In this document: positions 35,001 to 42,078 of the stretch, in pieces
Numbering within the stretch: position 1 is the first letter of the stretch
Layout of the letters: each line of letters opens with the position of its first letter
Source of the DNA: Planctomycetota bacterium
GTDB taxonomy: Bacteria; Planctomycetota; Brocadiia; SM23-32; JAKLEA01
Assembly (NCBI GenBank): GCA_022711755.1
Contig: JAKLEA010000002.1
Span: forward strand, 62,001-126,000
Direction: 5' to 3'
DNA: 64,000 nt
The notes under the pieces: model-generated
Told to the model about the DNA's origin: nothing
Databases searched by the model: none
What the model saw: only the letters and a program-made list of their open reading frames with translations
Translations under genes and position numbers: made by a program

Positions 35001-36490
35001 GTTCCGTCGCCGACGCCGGACAGCACCGACATGCTGTCGCCGGCGGCGTTTGACGTGGCCAGGTCCGGGATGCCGTCACCGTTGAAGTCCGCGCTGATGA
35101 TGCCTGAGGGAGCGTCTCCGGCGGCGTAAGTCACATGCGAGCCGAACGCGCCGGCGCCGGCGTTCAAGAGCACGGAAACATTGTCATCACCCGAGATGGA
35201 GGCGGCAAGGTCCGGCAGGGAGTCGCCGTTGAAGTCCGCAGCGACGATGTTGGAAGGGCCGTTGCCTGTGCCATAAGCCGGGGCGCCGAATATCCCGTCC
35301 CCCGAGCCGAGAAAGACCGCAACGCAGGCGCTCATCAGGTTTGAGGTGACAAGATCGGCGTTCCCGTCTCCGTTGATGTCGGCGCTAACCAGGCTTCTCG
35401 GCGAACCGCCGACGGGTATTGCCTTCTGCGCTCCGAAAGAACCATCTCCGGCTCCCAACAGGACCGACATGTCGCCGCTCCATGCGTTTGCCGTAGCAAG
35501 GTCGGCTTTGCCGTCGTTGTTGAGATCGGCGCTGATGATGAAAGACGGGTAAGCGCCGGTATCGCGCGTGGTCTGCGTTCCGAAGGTTCCATCGCCGACG
35601 CCGGCTAATACAGATAAATTGTTACTTGATCTGTTTGCGGCGGCAAGGTCGGTCTTTCCGTCTCCGTTGAAGTCTGCCGCAACCACGCTGGTCGGGACTG
35701 TGCCCGCCGCGTATGCGTTCTGCGTTCCGAAGGTTCCGTTTCCCGCCCCCAGCAGCACGGACAAATTGGCGCTTCCTGAGTTGGCAGTGGCGATATCGGC
35801 ATTGCCGTCAGCGTTGAAATCCGCGCTGATGACGCTGTAGGGGCTGGTTCCCACGGGGTATGTCGCATGGCCGGCGAAGGTTCCATCCCCCGCGCCCAGC
35901 AGCACGGACACGTTGTTGTCCTTCCAGTTTGCGACGGCAAGGTCGCTCTTTCCGTCGCCGTTGAAATCAGCGCTGACGATTGCCGCAGGCGAGGCTCCCG
36001 TCGCGAAGAATGCTGGAGCGCCGAAGGTTCCGTCCCCTGCGCCCAGCAGCACGGAGGCGTTGTTCCCGCTCACGTTCGCGGTCGCGATGTCGGCAAACCC
36101 ATCCCCGTTGAAGTCGGCGCCGGCCACCCCGTATGGCCTGGTTCCCGTCGCGTATGAGACCTGTAGGCCGTATGAGCCATCGCCGGACCCCAGCAATACA
36201 GAGACGTTGTCGCTTTTATTGTTGACCGTAACCAGGTCGGCAAGCCCGTCGCCGTTATAGTCCCCGCTGATCACCCCCGTCGGTTCAGAGCCGACGGCGA
36301 ACTGTTCACCTGGGAATAAGCCGCCCTGAAGCAGCATGCGGCGCTCAAGCCCCTCCGCTCTGAAGACGTTGCGCGAAACACTGACAGGACTACGCTTATG
36401 GGATTCATTTCTACGGACCACTATCTTTGCTCCCTTGCATGGCGCTGCCGGATGCGGCGCGTTTCGATCATTGAGTTGGCGGTTCGTCAA
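32099..36490 (-). CDS. Giant FG-GAP repeat surface protein with Ig-like and beta-helix domains
   Basis: This protein of 1463 residues starts at TTG (36490), with no convincing ribosome binding site. The N-terminus has no standard signal but carries FRAEGLERRMLLQGG at about 43-57, similar to the LEPRxLLS tag of planctomycetal giant secreted proteins. Residues about 60-745 hold fourteen FG-GAP/VCBS units of about 49 residues with calcium-binding DFNGDGxxDLA loops. Two cadherin-like/Big_9 Ig modules follow (NNPPVASDSAENVNEDAS and APTASDTTASTRADIAVG). Residues about 960-1370 are Gly-rich repeats resembling a right-handed beta-helix (GRIESDGNMSTVFTNGTL). It is probably a surface adhesin or matrix protein. 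Confidence 0.82.
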   Translation of the reverse strand: MTNRQLNDRNAPHPAAPCKGAKIVVRRNESHKRSPVSVSRNVFRAEGLERRMLLQGGLFPGEQFAVGSEPTGVISGDYNGDGLADLVTVNNKSDNVSVLLGSGDGSYGLQVSYATGTRPYGVAGADFNGDGFADIATANVSGNNASVLLGAGDGTFGAPAFFATGASPAAIVSADFNGDGKSDLAVANWKDNNVSVLLGAGDGTFAGHATYPVGTSPYSVISADFNADGNADIATANSGSANLSVLLGAGNGTFGTQNAYAAGTVPTSVVAADFNGDGKTDLAAANRSSNNLSVLAGVGDGTFGTQTTRDTGAYPSFIISADLNNDGKADLATANAWSGDMSVLLGAGDGSFGAQKAIPVGGSPRSLVSADINGDGNADLVTSNLMSACVAVFLGSGDGIFGAPAYGTGNGPSNIVAADFNGDSLPDLAASISGDDNVSVLLNAGAGAFGSHVTYAAGDAPSGIISADFNGDGIPDLATSNAAGDSMSVLSGVGDGTFAAPATYTAGDNLSNLAAADFNGDGSADIVTSNFDSDNVSVLLNSGDGTFGAQTTWATGDGPSSVICADFNGDGLADLAVSNSANNNISVLLGAGDGTFAAQVTYDSGNQPSSIISADFNGDGIADLATANWSSNDVSVLRGIGDGTFAALVSYAAGTQPYGIICADFNGDGLPDIATTNYGDNTISVFSGLGDCSFGAQTEYSAGTFVRSLISADFNGDGMADIAVANMGDDNISMLLNRIAAPVNNPPVASDSAENVNEDASVAINLGATDEDGDALVYAIVANPAHGTLNLGSPDNDNAVTYIPAADFFGTDTFTFMANDGTADSNIATVTITVAPVNDAPTASDTTASTRADIAVGVILPAADIDNAPGDLTYALATPPAHGTVTITGNSATYTPNPAFFGDDSFTFRVSDPGALSDTGSVTVSVQSPIELLGVVNTIAGDVYVYDTDGAGIGIPINGDYDESDGSNYNPWSLANDLLIVGTPTGVVILARPMINTGSGYQKADFSGLGIVVDGKLGVFYDQRTGTGDVSFLAAKGGIGVAVVNSHLTGLQGGGMAVDGVMAVPEGAALYSPGADINAAIVYGTGNSVAGDVVAKSLRTFILSGGMSGDIALAGNLGVFVTGQNGPGEFSGNASALSFGTVLVRTAMSGTIQSNDYILVYYLDGNQTGAVDAGGRIPTVSIAGNAGGRISALEIGVLYAKGGITGRIESDGNMSTVFTNGTLGGGASVIAGGRMQTLIAGNGMNATVGASSIGTIGVLSGDMEGTINLGGDAMNVVVLNGDMKAVVNSGGMLSNVSVASGTFRGQIEAKRIGTFVARAIGMNGTARAQIVADDGMTNLYCLGAMDGLNLGIGVRSLPAAKVAELRYIYVGGAVTHSNWLAGVWNDPDGTDPFSDGGETATPYIPAGFTGTARLVDGYISGAIGTPGEPENQWAIATKNRGMWNNSDAEPHAPDYIIRDEVLP
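34290..36290 (-). repeat. Tandem coding repeats of about 147 bases (14 FG-GAP units)
   Basis: Within the giant protein gene, fourteen copies of a roughly 147-base unit each encode one FG-GAP blade with a DFNGDG-type loop. Copies differ at many codons, so the array is old or has been smoothed only partly. It is a protein repeat, not a CRISPR or satellite. Confidence 0.85.
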
Positions 36491-36589
36491 TCATGATATC
36501 AGGATCGCGCCCCCTGCTCAATCCGCCGTTCAGTATGACATTCCGTTCGACGCATCGCATCATTCGGTCTTTTCGAGGGGCAGGGCGTG

Positions 36590-36598
36590 TGCTATACT
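36590..36598 (+). promoter_or_regulatory. Extended -10 promoter candidate for the transketolase genes
   Basis: TGC TATACT at 36590-36598 is an extended -10 element. The -35 position (TTTTCG, 17 bases upstream) is poor, as is common with extended -10 promoters. The transketolase start lies about 85 bases downstream. Confidence 0.5.
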
Positions 36599-36681
36599 GC
36601 GCCACCTTCACAGCGGATGATCGCGTCCGCCTGAAGGAGCCTTCGCGCCGGACCGGCGGGGGCGGACGGCACGCGTCTTTC

Positions 36682-37545
36682 ATGGCACTGGACAACCGAA
36701 CAATGGACATGACAAAACAACAGATGGAACGTCTTGCGGCGGAATGGCGCTATGTCATTACCGACATGATCTGCCGGGCGGAATCCGGTCATCTCGGCGG
36801 CGCCTTGTCGCTCGTCGAAATCGTTGAGACCCTCTATTACAAGGTCATGAGGACCGATCCGGCCAATCCGAAATGGCCGGACAGGGATCGCCTTGTCCTC
36901 TCCAAGGGCCACGCCGCGCCGGTCATCTATGTCGCTCTGGCCTACAAGGGATTCTTTCCGAAGGATTGGCTCAAGACGCTCAACCAGAATGGGACAAAGC
37001 TGCCCAGCCACGCAGACGCGCGATTCGTCCCCGGCGTGGATATGACCACCGGCTCGCTTGGACAGGGGCTTTCAGCCGCCTCCGGCATGGCGCTGGCCGC
37101 GCGGATGGACAAGCGCAGCCACAAGGTCTTCTGCATCATCGGCGACGGCGAGAGCAACGAGGGGCAGAACTGGGAGGCGGGCATGTTCGCCGCCCACCAC
37201 AAGCTGGACAACCTGATCGGCATCACCGATTACAACAAGCTGCAGATTGACGGCTTCACCCACGAAATCCTTGAGCTGGAGCCGCTGGCAGACAAGTGGC
37301 GCGCCTTCGGCTGGCACGTCCTGGAGATGGACGGCCACAACTTCGACGACATTGAGACGACCCTCGCCAAGGCGAAGATACTGCGCGGAAAGCCCGTCAT
37401 GGCCATAGCGCATACAATCAAGGGAAAGGGCAATAAGGCCATCGAGAACAAGCCGGAAAGCCACAACATCAAGGTTTCCGACAAGGCCGCCTACGACAAG
37501 TACATGGGCGCCCTCGAACAGCGCGACTTCACGCTCCCATACTGA
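36682..37545 (+). CDS. Transketolase, N-terminal subunit
   Basis: This protein of 287 residues carries the thiamine-diphosphate-binding half of transketolase. CRAESGHLGGALSLVEI, LSKGHAAPVIYVAL, TGSLGQGLSAASGMALA and the metal/TPP motif GDGESNEGQNWEA (GDG to N) are all present. Transketolase moves two-carbon units in the pentose phosphate pathway; here the enzyme is encoded as two chains, as in many archaea and some bacteria. I use the ATG at 36682; ATGs at 36703 and 36709 are also possible, none with a strong ribosome binding site. The C-terminal subunit gene follows after 14 bases. Confidence 0.93.
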   Translation: MALDNRTMDMTKQQMERLAAEWRYVITDMICRAESGHLGGALSLVEIVETLYYKVMRTDPANPKWPDRDRLVLSKGHAAPVIYVALAYKGFFPKDWLKTLNQNGTKLPSHADARFVPGVDMTTGSLGQGLSAASGMALAARMDKRSHKVFCIIGDGESNEGQNWEAGMFAAHHKLDNLIGITDYNKLQIDGFTHEILELEPLADKWRAFGWHVLEMDGHNFDDIETTLAKAKILRGKPVMAIAHTIKGKGNKAIENKPESHNIKVSDKAAYDKYMGALEQRDFTLPY

Positions 37546-37559
37546 AAGGACTGCCTGCA

Positions 37560-38504
37560 ATGGCGCTTCACGATAACGAAATGAGAGCCGTCTACGCGGC
37601 GACGCTGAATGAACTGATAGCGGCCGACCCCAACGTGGTCTGCCTTGAGGCCGACTTGAGCAAGGCGTCTGGAACAAATCCCAAGGTGTCCCACGCCCAT
37701 CCCGGAAACTTCGTGGACGTCGGCGTGTCCGAGGCCAACATGATAGGCGTCGCAGCCGGGCTGGCGTCGGAGGGCAAGATACCGTTCTGCGCCAGCTTCA
37801 CGTGCTTCGCCTCCCGGCGCGTCTACGACCAGATAACAATCAGCGTCGCCTACGCGAACAACAACGTGAAGATAATCGGAACCGCGCCGGGCGTCACCGC
37901 CGGCCCGAACGGCGGCACGCACATGTGCTTCCAGGACCTGGCGATCATGCGCGCAATGCCGAACATGCACGTCTACAGCCCGTGCGACGTCTACGAACTG
38001 CTTGCGATGATGAAGGACATGGTCGCGCGACGTCAGCCGACCTACATGCAGCTCATCCGGCCCAAGACCGGCAAGGTCTTCGACGAGTCATGCAAATTCG
38101 AGCCGGGCAAAGCCGTCCGGCTCAACGCCGGGGACGACGTGACCATCGTCTCGACCGGCTATACGACGAAGCTCGCGCTTTCGGCGGCCGCCGCGCTGAA
38201 GGAAAAGGGGCGCAGCGCCGACGTGCTGCATTGCCCATCCGTCAAACCGTTCGACGAAGCCGCCCTTGTCGAATCCGCGAAACGAACCCGTTGCGTCGTG
38301 GCGGTGGAGAACCAGAACATAATCGGCGGGCTTGGCAGCGCGTGCGCTGAAACGCTCGGGGAGAAATGCCCGGTCCGGATGAAGCGGCTGGGCGTGCCCG
38401 ACCAGTTCGGCGAGGTGGCGACGGACGACTACCTGTTCGAAAAACACGGCTTCGGCGTCAAGCACATCGTCGAGGCGTGCATGACGCTGATTCTGGGCGA
38501 ATAA
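37560..38504 (+). CDS. Transketolase, C-terminal subunit
   Basis: This protein of 314 residues contains the pyrimidine-binding domain (FVDVGVSEANMIGVAAGLASEG, with the catalytic Glu, and FASRRVYDQI) and the C-terminal regulatory domain (DVTIVSTGYTTKLALSAAAAL, VVAVENQNIIGGLGSA). It pairs with the preceding gene product to form the active alpha2beta2 transketolase. Related DXP synthase and pyruvate dehydrogenase beta chains share the fold, but the paired layout and the N-terminal subunit's sequence favour transketolase. AGGA lies before the ATG at 37560. Confidence 0.93.
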   Translation: MALHDNEMRAVYAATLNELIAADPNVVCLEADLSKASGTNPKVSHAHPGNFVDVGVSEANMIGVAAGLASEGKIPFCASFTCFASRRVYDQITISVAYANNNVKIIGTAPGVTAGPNGGTHMCFQDLAIMRAMPNMHVYSPCDVYELLAMMKDMVARRQPTYMQLIRPKTGKVFDESCKFEPGKAVRLNAGDDVTIVSTGYTTKLALSAAAALKEKGRSADVLHCPSVKPFDEAALVESAKRTRCVVAVENQNIIGGLGSACAETLGEKCPVRMKRLGVPDQFGEVATDDYLFEKHGFGVKHIVEACMTLILGE

Positions 38505-38627
38505 GCGCAAGCCGCTCAGCGGCGCAATATCACTGTCCGATTCGCCACCCGCCGCGGCACGCGGGACGGAGCGTAGACCGCCTGCGCGGATGGAAGCGCC
38601 CCCGTTGCCCCTGTCCGGACGGCGAAA

Positions 38628-39329
38628 ATGCCCGAAGACATCCTGCTTTCGGTAATCATGCCCGTCTACAATGAGCGCGACACGATCGCGGAGATCGTCC
38701 GCCGCGTCGAGGCGTCGCCCGTCCGCAAGGAGCTTGTCATCGTTGACGACGGCAGCACGGACGGCTCGCGCGAGATCATCCGGGGCATCGAAAGCGCGGC
38801 GATGCCGATTACGAAAATCTTCCACCCCGTCAACCGCGGCAAAGGGGCGGCAATCCGCACGGGGCTTGAGAGCGTCAAGGGGGACGTTGTCATCATTCAG
38901 GACGCTGACCTCGAATATGACCCGAACGATTTCGTGAAAATACTGGAGCCGATCAGATGCGGGGAGGCGAAGGTCGTCTACGGCACGCGCTACTGGGACC
39001 CGAAGAACCTGCCCCGGCTCTACCTTGCCAATTACATCGCCACGCGGCTGCTGACCTTCATGGCCAACGCCCTCTACGGCGTCCGGATCACCGACGAATC
39101 CACATGCTACAAGGCGTTCCATGTTGACGTCCTTCAAGATATCAGGCTCAGGTGCGAGAGATTCGAGTTCTGCCCGGAAATTACGGCAAAGGTGGCAAAG
39201 CGCGGGCACAAAATAGTAGAGACGCCGATTCATTACACGGGACGCACCAAGGAGGCGGGCAAGAAAATCGGGTGGCGGGACGGGGTGGAGGCGATATGGA
39301 CGCTGTTGAAGTACAGAGTGGTTGATTAA
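38628..39329 (+). CDS. Family 2 glycosyltransferase, polyprenyl-phosphate type
   Basis: This GT-A enzyme of 233 residues has SVIMPVYNERDTIAEIVRRV, IVDDGSTDGSREII, GKGAAIRTGLESVKGDVVI, the DxD-type IQDADLEYDPNDF and the ending FCPEITAKVAKRGHKIVETP, which match dolichol-phosphate mannosyltransferase-like enzymes. No membrane helix is present. It lies 123 bases after the transketolase gene and before the fusion flavoprotein. Sugar and acceptor are unknown. It is a second copy of the same enzyme class as the 6147-6872 gene. Confidence 0.85.
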   Translation: MPEDILLSVIMPVYNERDTIAEIVRRVEASPVRKELVIVDDGSTDGSREIIRGIESAAMPITKIFHPVNRGKGAAIRTGLESVKGDVVIIQDADLEYDPNDFVKILEPIRCGEAKVVYGTRYWDPKNLPRLYLANYIATRLLTFMANALYGVRITDESTCYKAFHVDVLQDIRLRCERFEFCPEITAKVAKRGHKIVETPIHYTGRTKEAGKKIGWRDGVEAIWTLLKYRVVD

Positions 39330-39447
39330 GCGTTCGGGGCGGAATCTCCCAGCCATTGCGCGGCAAAACTTGCATGTCCGCAGTCGTTGCCGGGCGGAAT
39401 CACAATCGCTATGATGTCCCGGACGGCTGATTCGGAGTAGTTGAACA

Positions 39448-42054
39448 ATGAAGCCATCCATCGAAATCGAACTTTTCGGTCTGCGGCTGCGCTCGCCCCT
39501 GATTGTCGCCAGCAGCGGGCTGACAGCCAACCTCGACCGCATGCGCCGCGCAGAGGACAACGGCGCCGGGGCCGTCGTTATGAAGGGGATAAGCGACATC
39601 GCCGTCATGCGCCGCTCGCCGTCCCCGCGATTCCGCCTTATTGACAGGTCGGCATCGGGGCATGACGCCGGAACAGGAAAGGGCGCGCGCACCTTCTATT
39701 CATACGAGCAAGGCTCCGAATGGGGGCCGGAGGAATACGCCGCCGAGGTCGCGAGGGCCAAACGCTCGCTCGGCATCCCGGTGTTCGTCAACATTGACTG
39801 TAACAGCCCCGAGACATGGGAAAGCTACACGAAGACCATCGCCGCCGCCGGGCCGGACGGCATCGAGGCGAACATCTCCTGCCCGCACGGCTCCGTGACC
39901 TTCTTCGGGGGGGAGGTGGAGAAGACCGTCTGCGAAGTCGCGCGTCAACTGGTCTCGCTCACGAAAATCCCGATCGTTGTGAAACTCAGTCCTCAGCTGA
40001 CCTCCCCGCCCACGCTGGCGTCCGCGTTTGAAAAAACCGGCGTCGCTGGATTGACAGTCTTCAACCGTCTGACCGGTCTTGACGTGGATATCGAGACCGG
40101 CGAACCAGTAATGCACGGAAGCTACGCCGGACACGGCGGGGCGTGGGCGTTGAACAACACGTTGCGCTGGGTGGCCGGGTTGAGTCCGGGGCTTAAGATT
40201 CCCATCCTGGCAAGCGGCGGGGTTGTCTGCGCCGAAGACGCCGTGAAATGCCTGATGTGCGGCGCGGCGGCCGTCGAAATCTGCACGATCATCTACACGG
40301 ACGGCTTCGAGACTATCCAGCTTATCAATAGCGGGATCGAACAATACCTCGAAAGGACCGGAAGGGCCGGGATCGGCGATATTCGCGGAATCACATGTTC
40401 GCGGATCAAGACAATCGCTCAGGTGGAGCGCCGGAGCAAGTTGCGCGCGAAGATCGAATGCGCAGGCGCGCCCCCATGCCGCGCCGCCTGTCCCATCGAG
40501 CAGGAGGCGATGGGTTATATCATGCTCATCAGGCAGCGAAAGTACTGGCAGGCGCTGAGACTCATAAAGCGCGATAACCCCTTCCCGTCCGTCTGCGGAC
40601 GCGTCTGCCACCACCCCTGCGAAAAGGAATGCGCGGCCGGGGAGATCGGCGAGCCGCTGGCCATCGCGGCGCTGAAGCGATTCGTGGCCGATATGGAACC
40701 AGACATCCCGCGATTCCCTGAAGACCGCCCGGAAAGGCGCTTCCCGGAGAGCGTGGCCGTCATCGGCGCCGGCCCGGCGGGACTTACCGCCGCCCGCGAC
40801 CTGGCGCGTCTGGGTTACGGGGTCGAAGTTTTCGAGTCCGCGCCGAAACCCGGCGGCATGCTTAATACTATCGCGCCCTTCAGGCTCCCGCGCAACGTCG
40901 TCGAACGCGAGATTCAATCCATCCTGGACATTGGGGTGAAAGTCAGGACCGGATTCCGTATCGGCCGTGATGCGACATTTGAAGAGATCAGAGCGGGACA
41001 CGACGCTGTTCTGGTCGCCATCGGCGCGCAGGAGAGTCGGCAACTTGGCATACCGGGCGAAGGCGCTGAGGGCGTGATTCCCGGGCTGAGTCTGCTGCGT
41101 CGAATCGGCCAGGGGGAAAGGCCGGCGCTTGCGGGTCGGGCGATTGTTCTGGGGGGGGGAGACGTCGCGATGGACTGCGCCCGGAGCGCGATCAGGCTCG
41201 GCGCCGACGTTACGATCTTCTACCGCCGCGACAGGGATGCCATGCCTGCGCACGGGGAACAGGTCGCTGACGCCGAAGCCGAGGGTGTTAAACTGGAGTT
41301 TCTGGCCTCCCCGGTTGAAATAGTGGCGACGGGGGGGAGGGTGAGCGGCGTCCGCTTCATCCGCAACAGGCTTGAAATCTCCGGAGACGGTTCGCGACCG
41401 AGGCCGGTCCCGGTTGAGGGAAGCGAGTTTGTCGCGCCGTGCGAGGCAGTGATTGTGGCGATCGGACAGGACATTGACGCCGATTTCGCAGGGTCAGCAT
41501 CAAGTGACAACGATACGGAAGCGCAACAATCTGCAATGGTTCAGAGCGTAGGGGCGGGTCTAAAACCTTCCCCTGCTGATACGCCGGGAGTTTTCATCTG
41601 CGGCGACGCGGAGACCGGGCCGGCCAGCCTCGTCGAGGCTATTGCGGGCGGACGCCGAAGCGCACAGGCGATCCATCGCTGGCTGCGCAACCTGCCGATT
41701 CCTCAAACCGATATCTTGCCGGTTGCGGACAAGACCGCCATTCTCAAGAACGCTTCAAAACCCGCCCCGTGCCGTCATGCGGAGGAGGTCCCCGTCGCGG
41801 AACGTATCAAGGATTTCCGGGAAATCACGAAAACGCTGAGCGAGGAAGATGCGATCAGGGAAGCGGAAAGATGTCTCGGTTGCTCCGTTTGCGCCTTCTG
41901 CGGCGAGTGCGCCAGGATATGCATCTATGACGGGATAGAACGCGGCGGGGGGCTCATGATCGTGAACGAGCGTTGCGACGGATGCGGATTATGCGCGGAA
42001 CTCTGCCCCAATCGCGCCATCAGTATGGAACCATCCCCCGGATCAGATAAATAA
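39448..42054 (+). CDS. Single-chain fusion: DHOD-like barrel, GltD-like flavoprotein and 2x[4Fe-4S] ferredoxin
   Basis: This protein of 868 residues combines three parts. Residues 1-325 form a dihydroorotate/dihydropyrimidine dehydrogenase FMN barrel (VVMKGISDIAVMRRSP, FVNIDCNSPETW, IEANISCPHG, ILASGGVVCAEDAVKCLMCG). Residues about 335-425 are the GltD-type helical iron-sulfur domain (CAGAPPCRAACP, CGRVCHHPCEKEC). Residues about 428-760 bind FAD (VAVIGAGPAGLTAARDLARL) and NAD(P)H (IVLGGGDVAMDCARSAIRLG). Residues about 805-855 form a two-cluster ferredoxin (CLGCSVCAFCGECARIC, CDGCGLCAELCP). Mammalian DPYD has the order GltD-DHOD-ferredoxin; here DHOD comes first. The active-site loop after SCPHG differs from DPYD/PreA and lacks its catalytic Cys segment, so the substrate may not be a pyrimidine. 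Confidence 0.88.
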   Translation: MKPSIEIELFGLRLRSPLIVASSGLTANLDRMRRAEDNGAGAVVMKGISDIAVMRRSPSPRFRLIDRSASGHDAGTGKGARTFYSYEQGSEWGPEEYAAEVARAKRSLGIPVFVNIDCNSPETWESYTKTIAAAGPDGIEANISCPHGSVTFFGGEVEKTVCEVARQLVSLTKIPIVVKLSPQLTSPPTLASAFEKTGVAGLTVFNRLTGLDVDIETGEPVMHGSYAGHGGAWALNNTLRWVAGLSPGLKIPILASGGVVCAEDAVKCLMCGAAAVEICTIIYTDGFETIQLINSGIEQYLERTGRAGIGDIRGITCSRIKTIAQVERRSKLRAKIECAGAPPCRAACPIEQEAMGYIMLIRQRKYWQALRLIKRDNPFPSVCGRVCHHPCEKECAAGEIGEPLAIAALKRFVADMEPDIPRFPEDRPERRFPESVAVIGAGPAGLTAARDLARLGYGVEVFESAPKPGGMLNTIAPFRLPRNVVEREIQSILDIGVKVRTGFRIGRDATFEEIRAGHDAVLVAIGAQESRQLGIPGEGAEGVIPGLSLLRRIGQGERPALAGRAIVLGGGDVAMDCARSAIRLGADVTIFYRRDRDAMPAHGEQVADAEAEGVKLEFLASPVEIVATGGRVSGVRFIRNRLEISGDGSRPRPVPVEGSEFVAPCEAVIVAIGQDIDADFAGSASSDNDTEAQQSAMVQSVGAGLKPSPADTPGVFICGDAETGPASLVEAIAGGRRSAQAIHRWLRNLPIPQTDILPVADKTAILKNASKPAPCRHAEEVPVAERIKDFREITKTLSEEDAIREAERCLGCSVCAFCGECARICIYDGIERGGGLMIVNERCDGCGLCAELCPNRAISMEPSPGSDK

Positions 42055-42078
42055 CGAACGCGGCAGACATTCGCAACG

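Noticed and set aside
34290-36290. Regular spacing of about 147 bases suggesting a CRISPR or satellite array.
   Set aside because: The units encode FG-GAP protein repeats and lack identical short repeats with unique spacers.
38088-39692. Minus-strand open frame of 534 codons.
   Set aside because: It is antisense to the end of the transketolase gene and to the whole GT2 gene.
39700-41253. Minus-strand open frame of 517 codons.
   Set aside because: It is antisense to the DHOD-GltD-ferredoxin fusion; high GC content creates long shadow frames.
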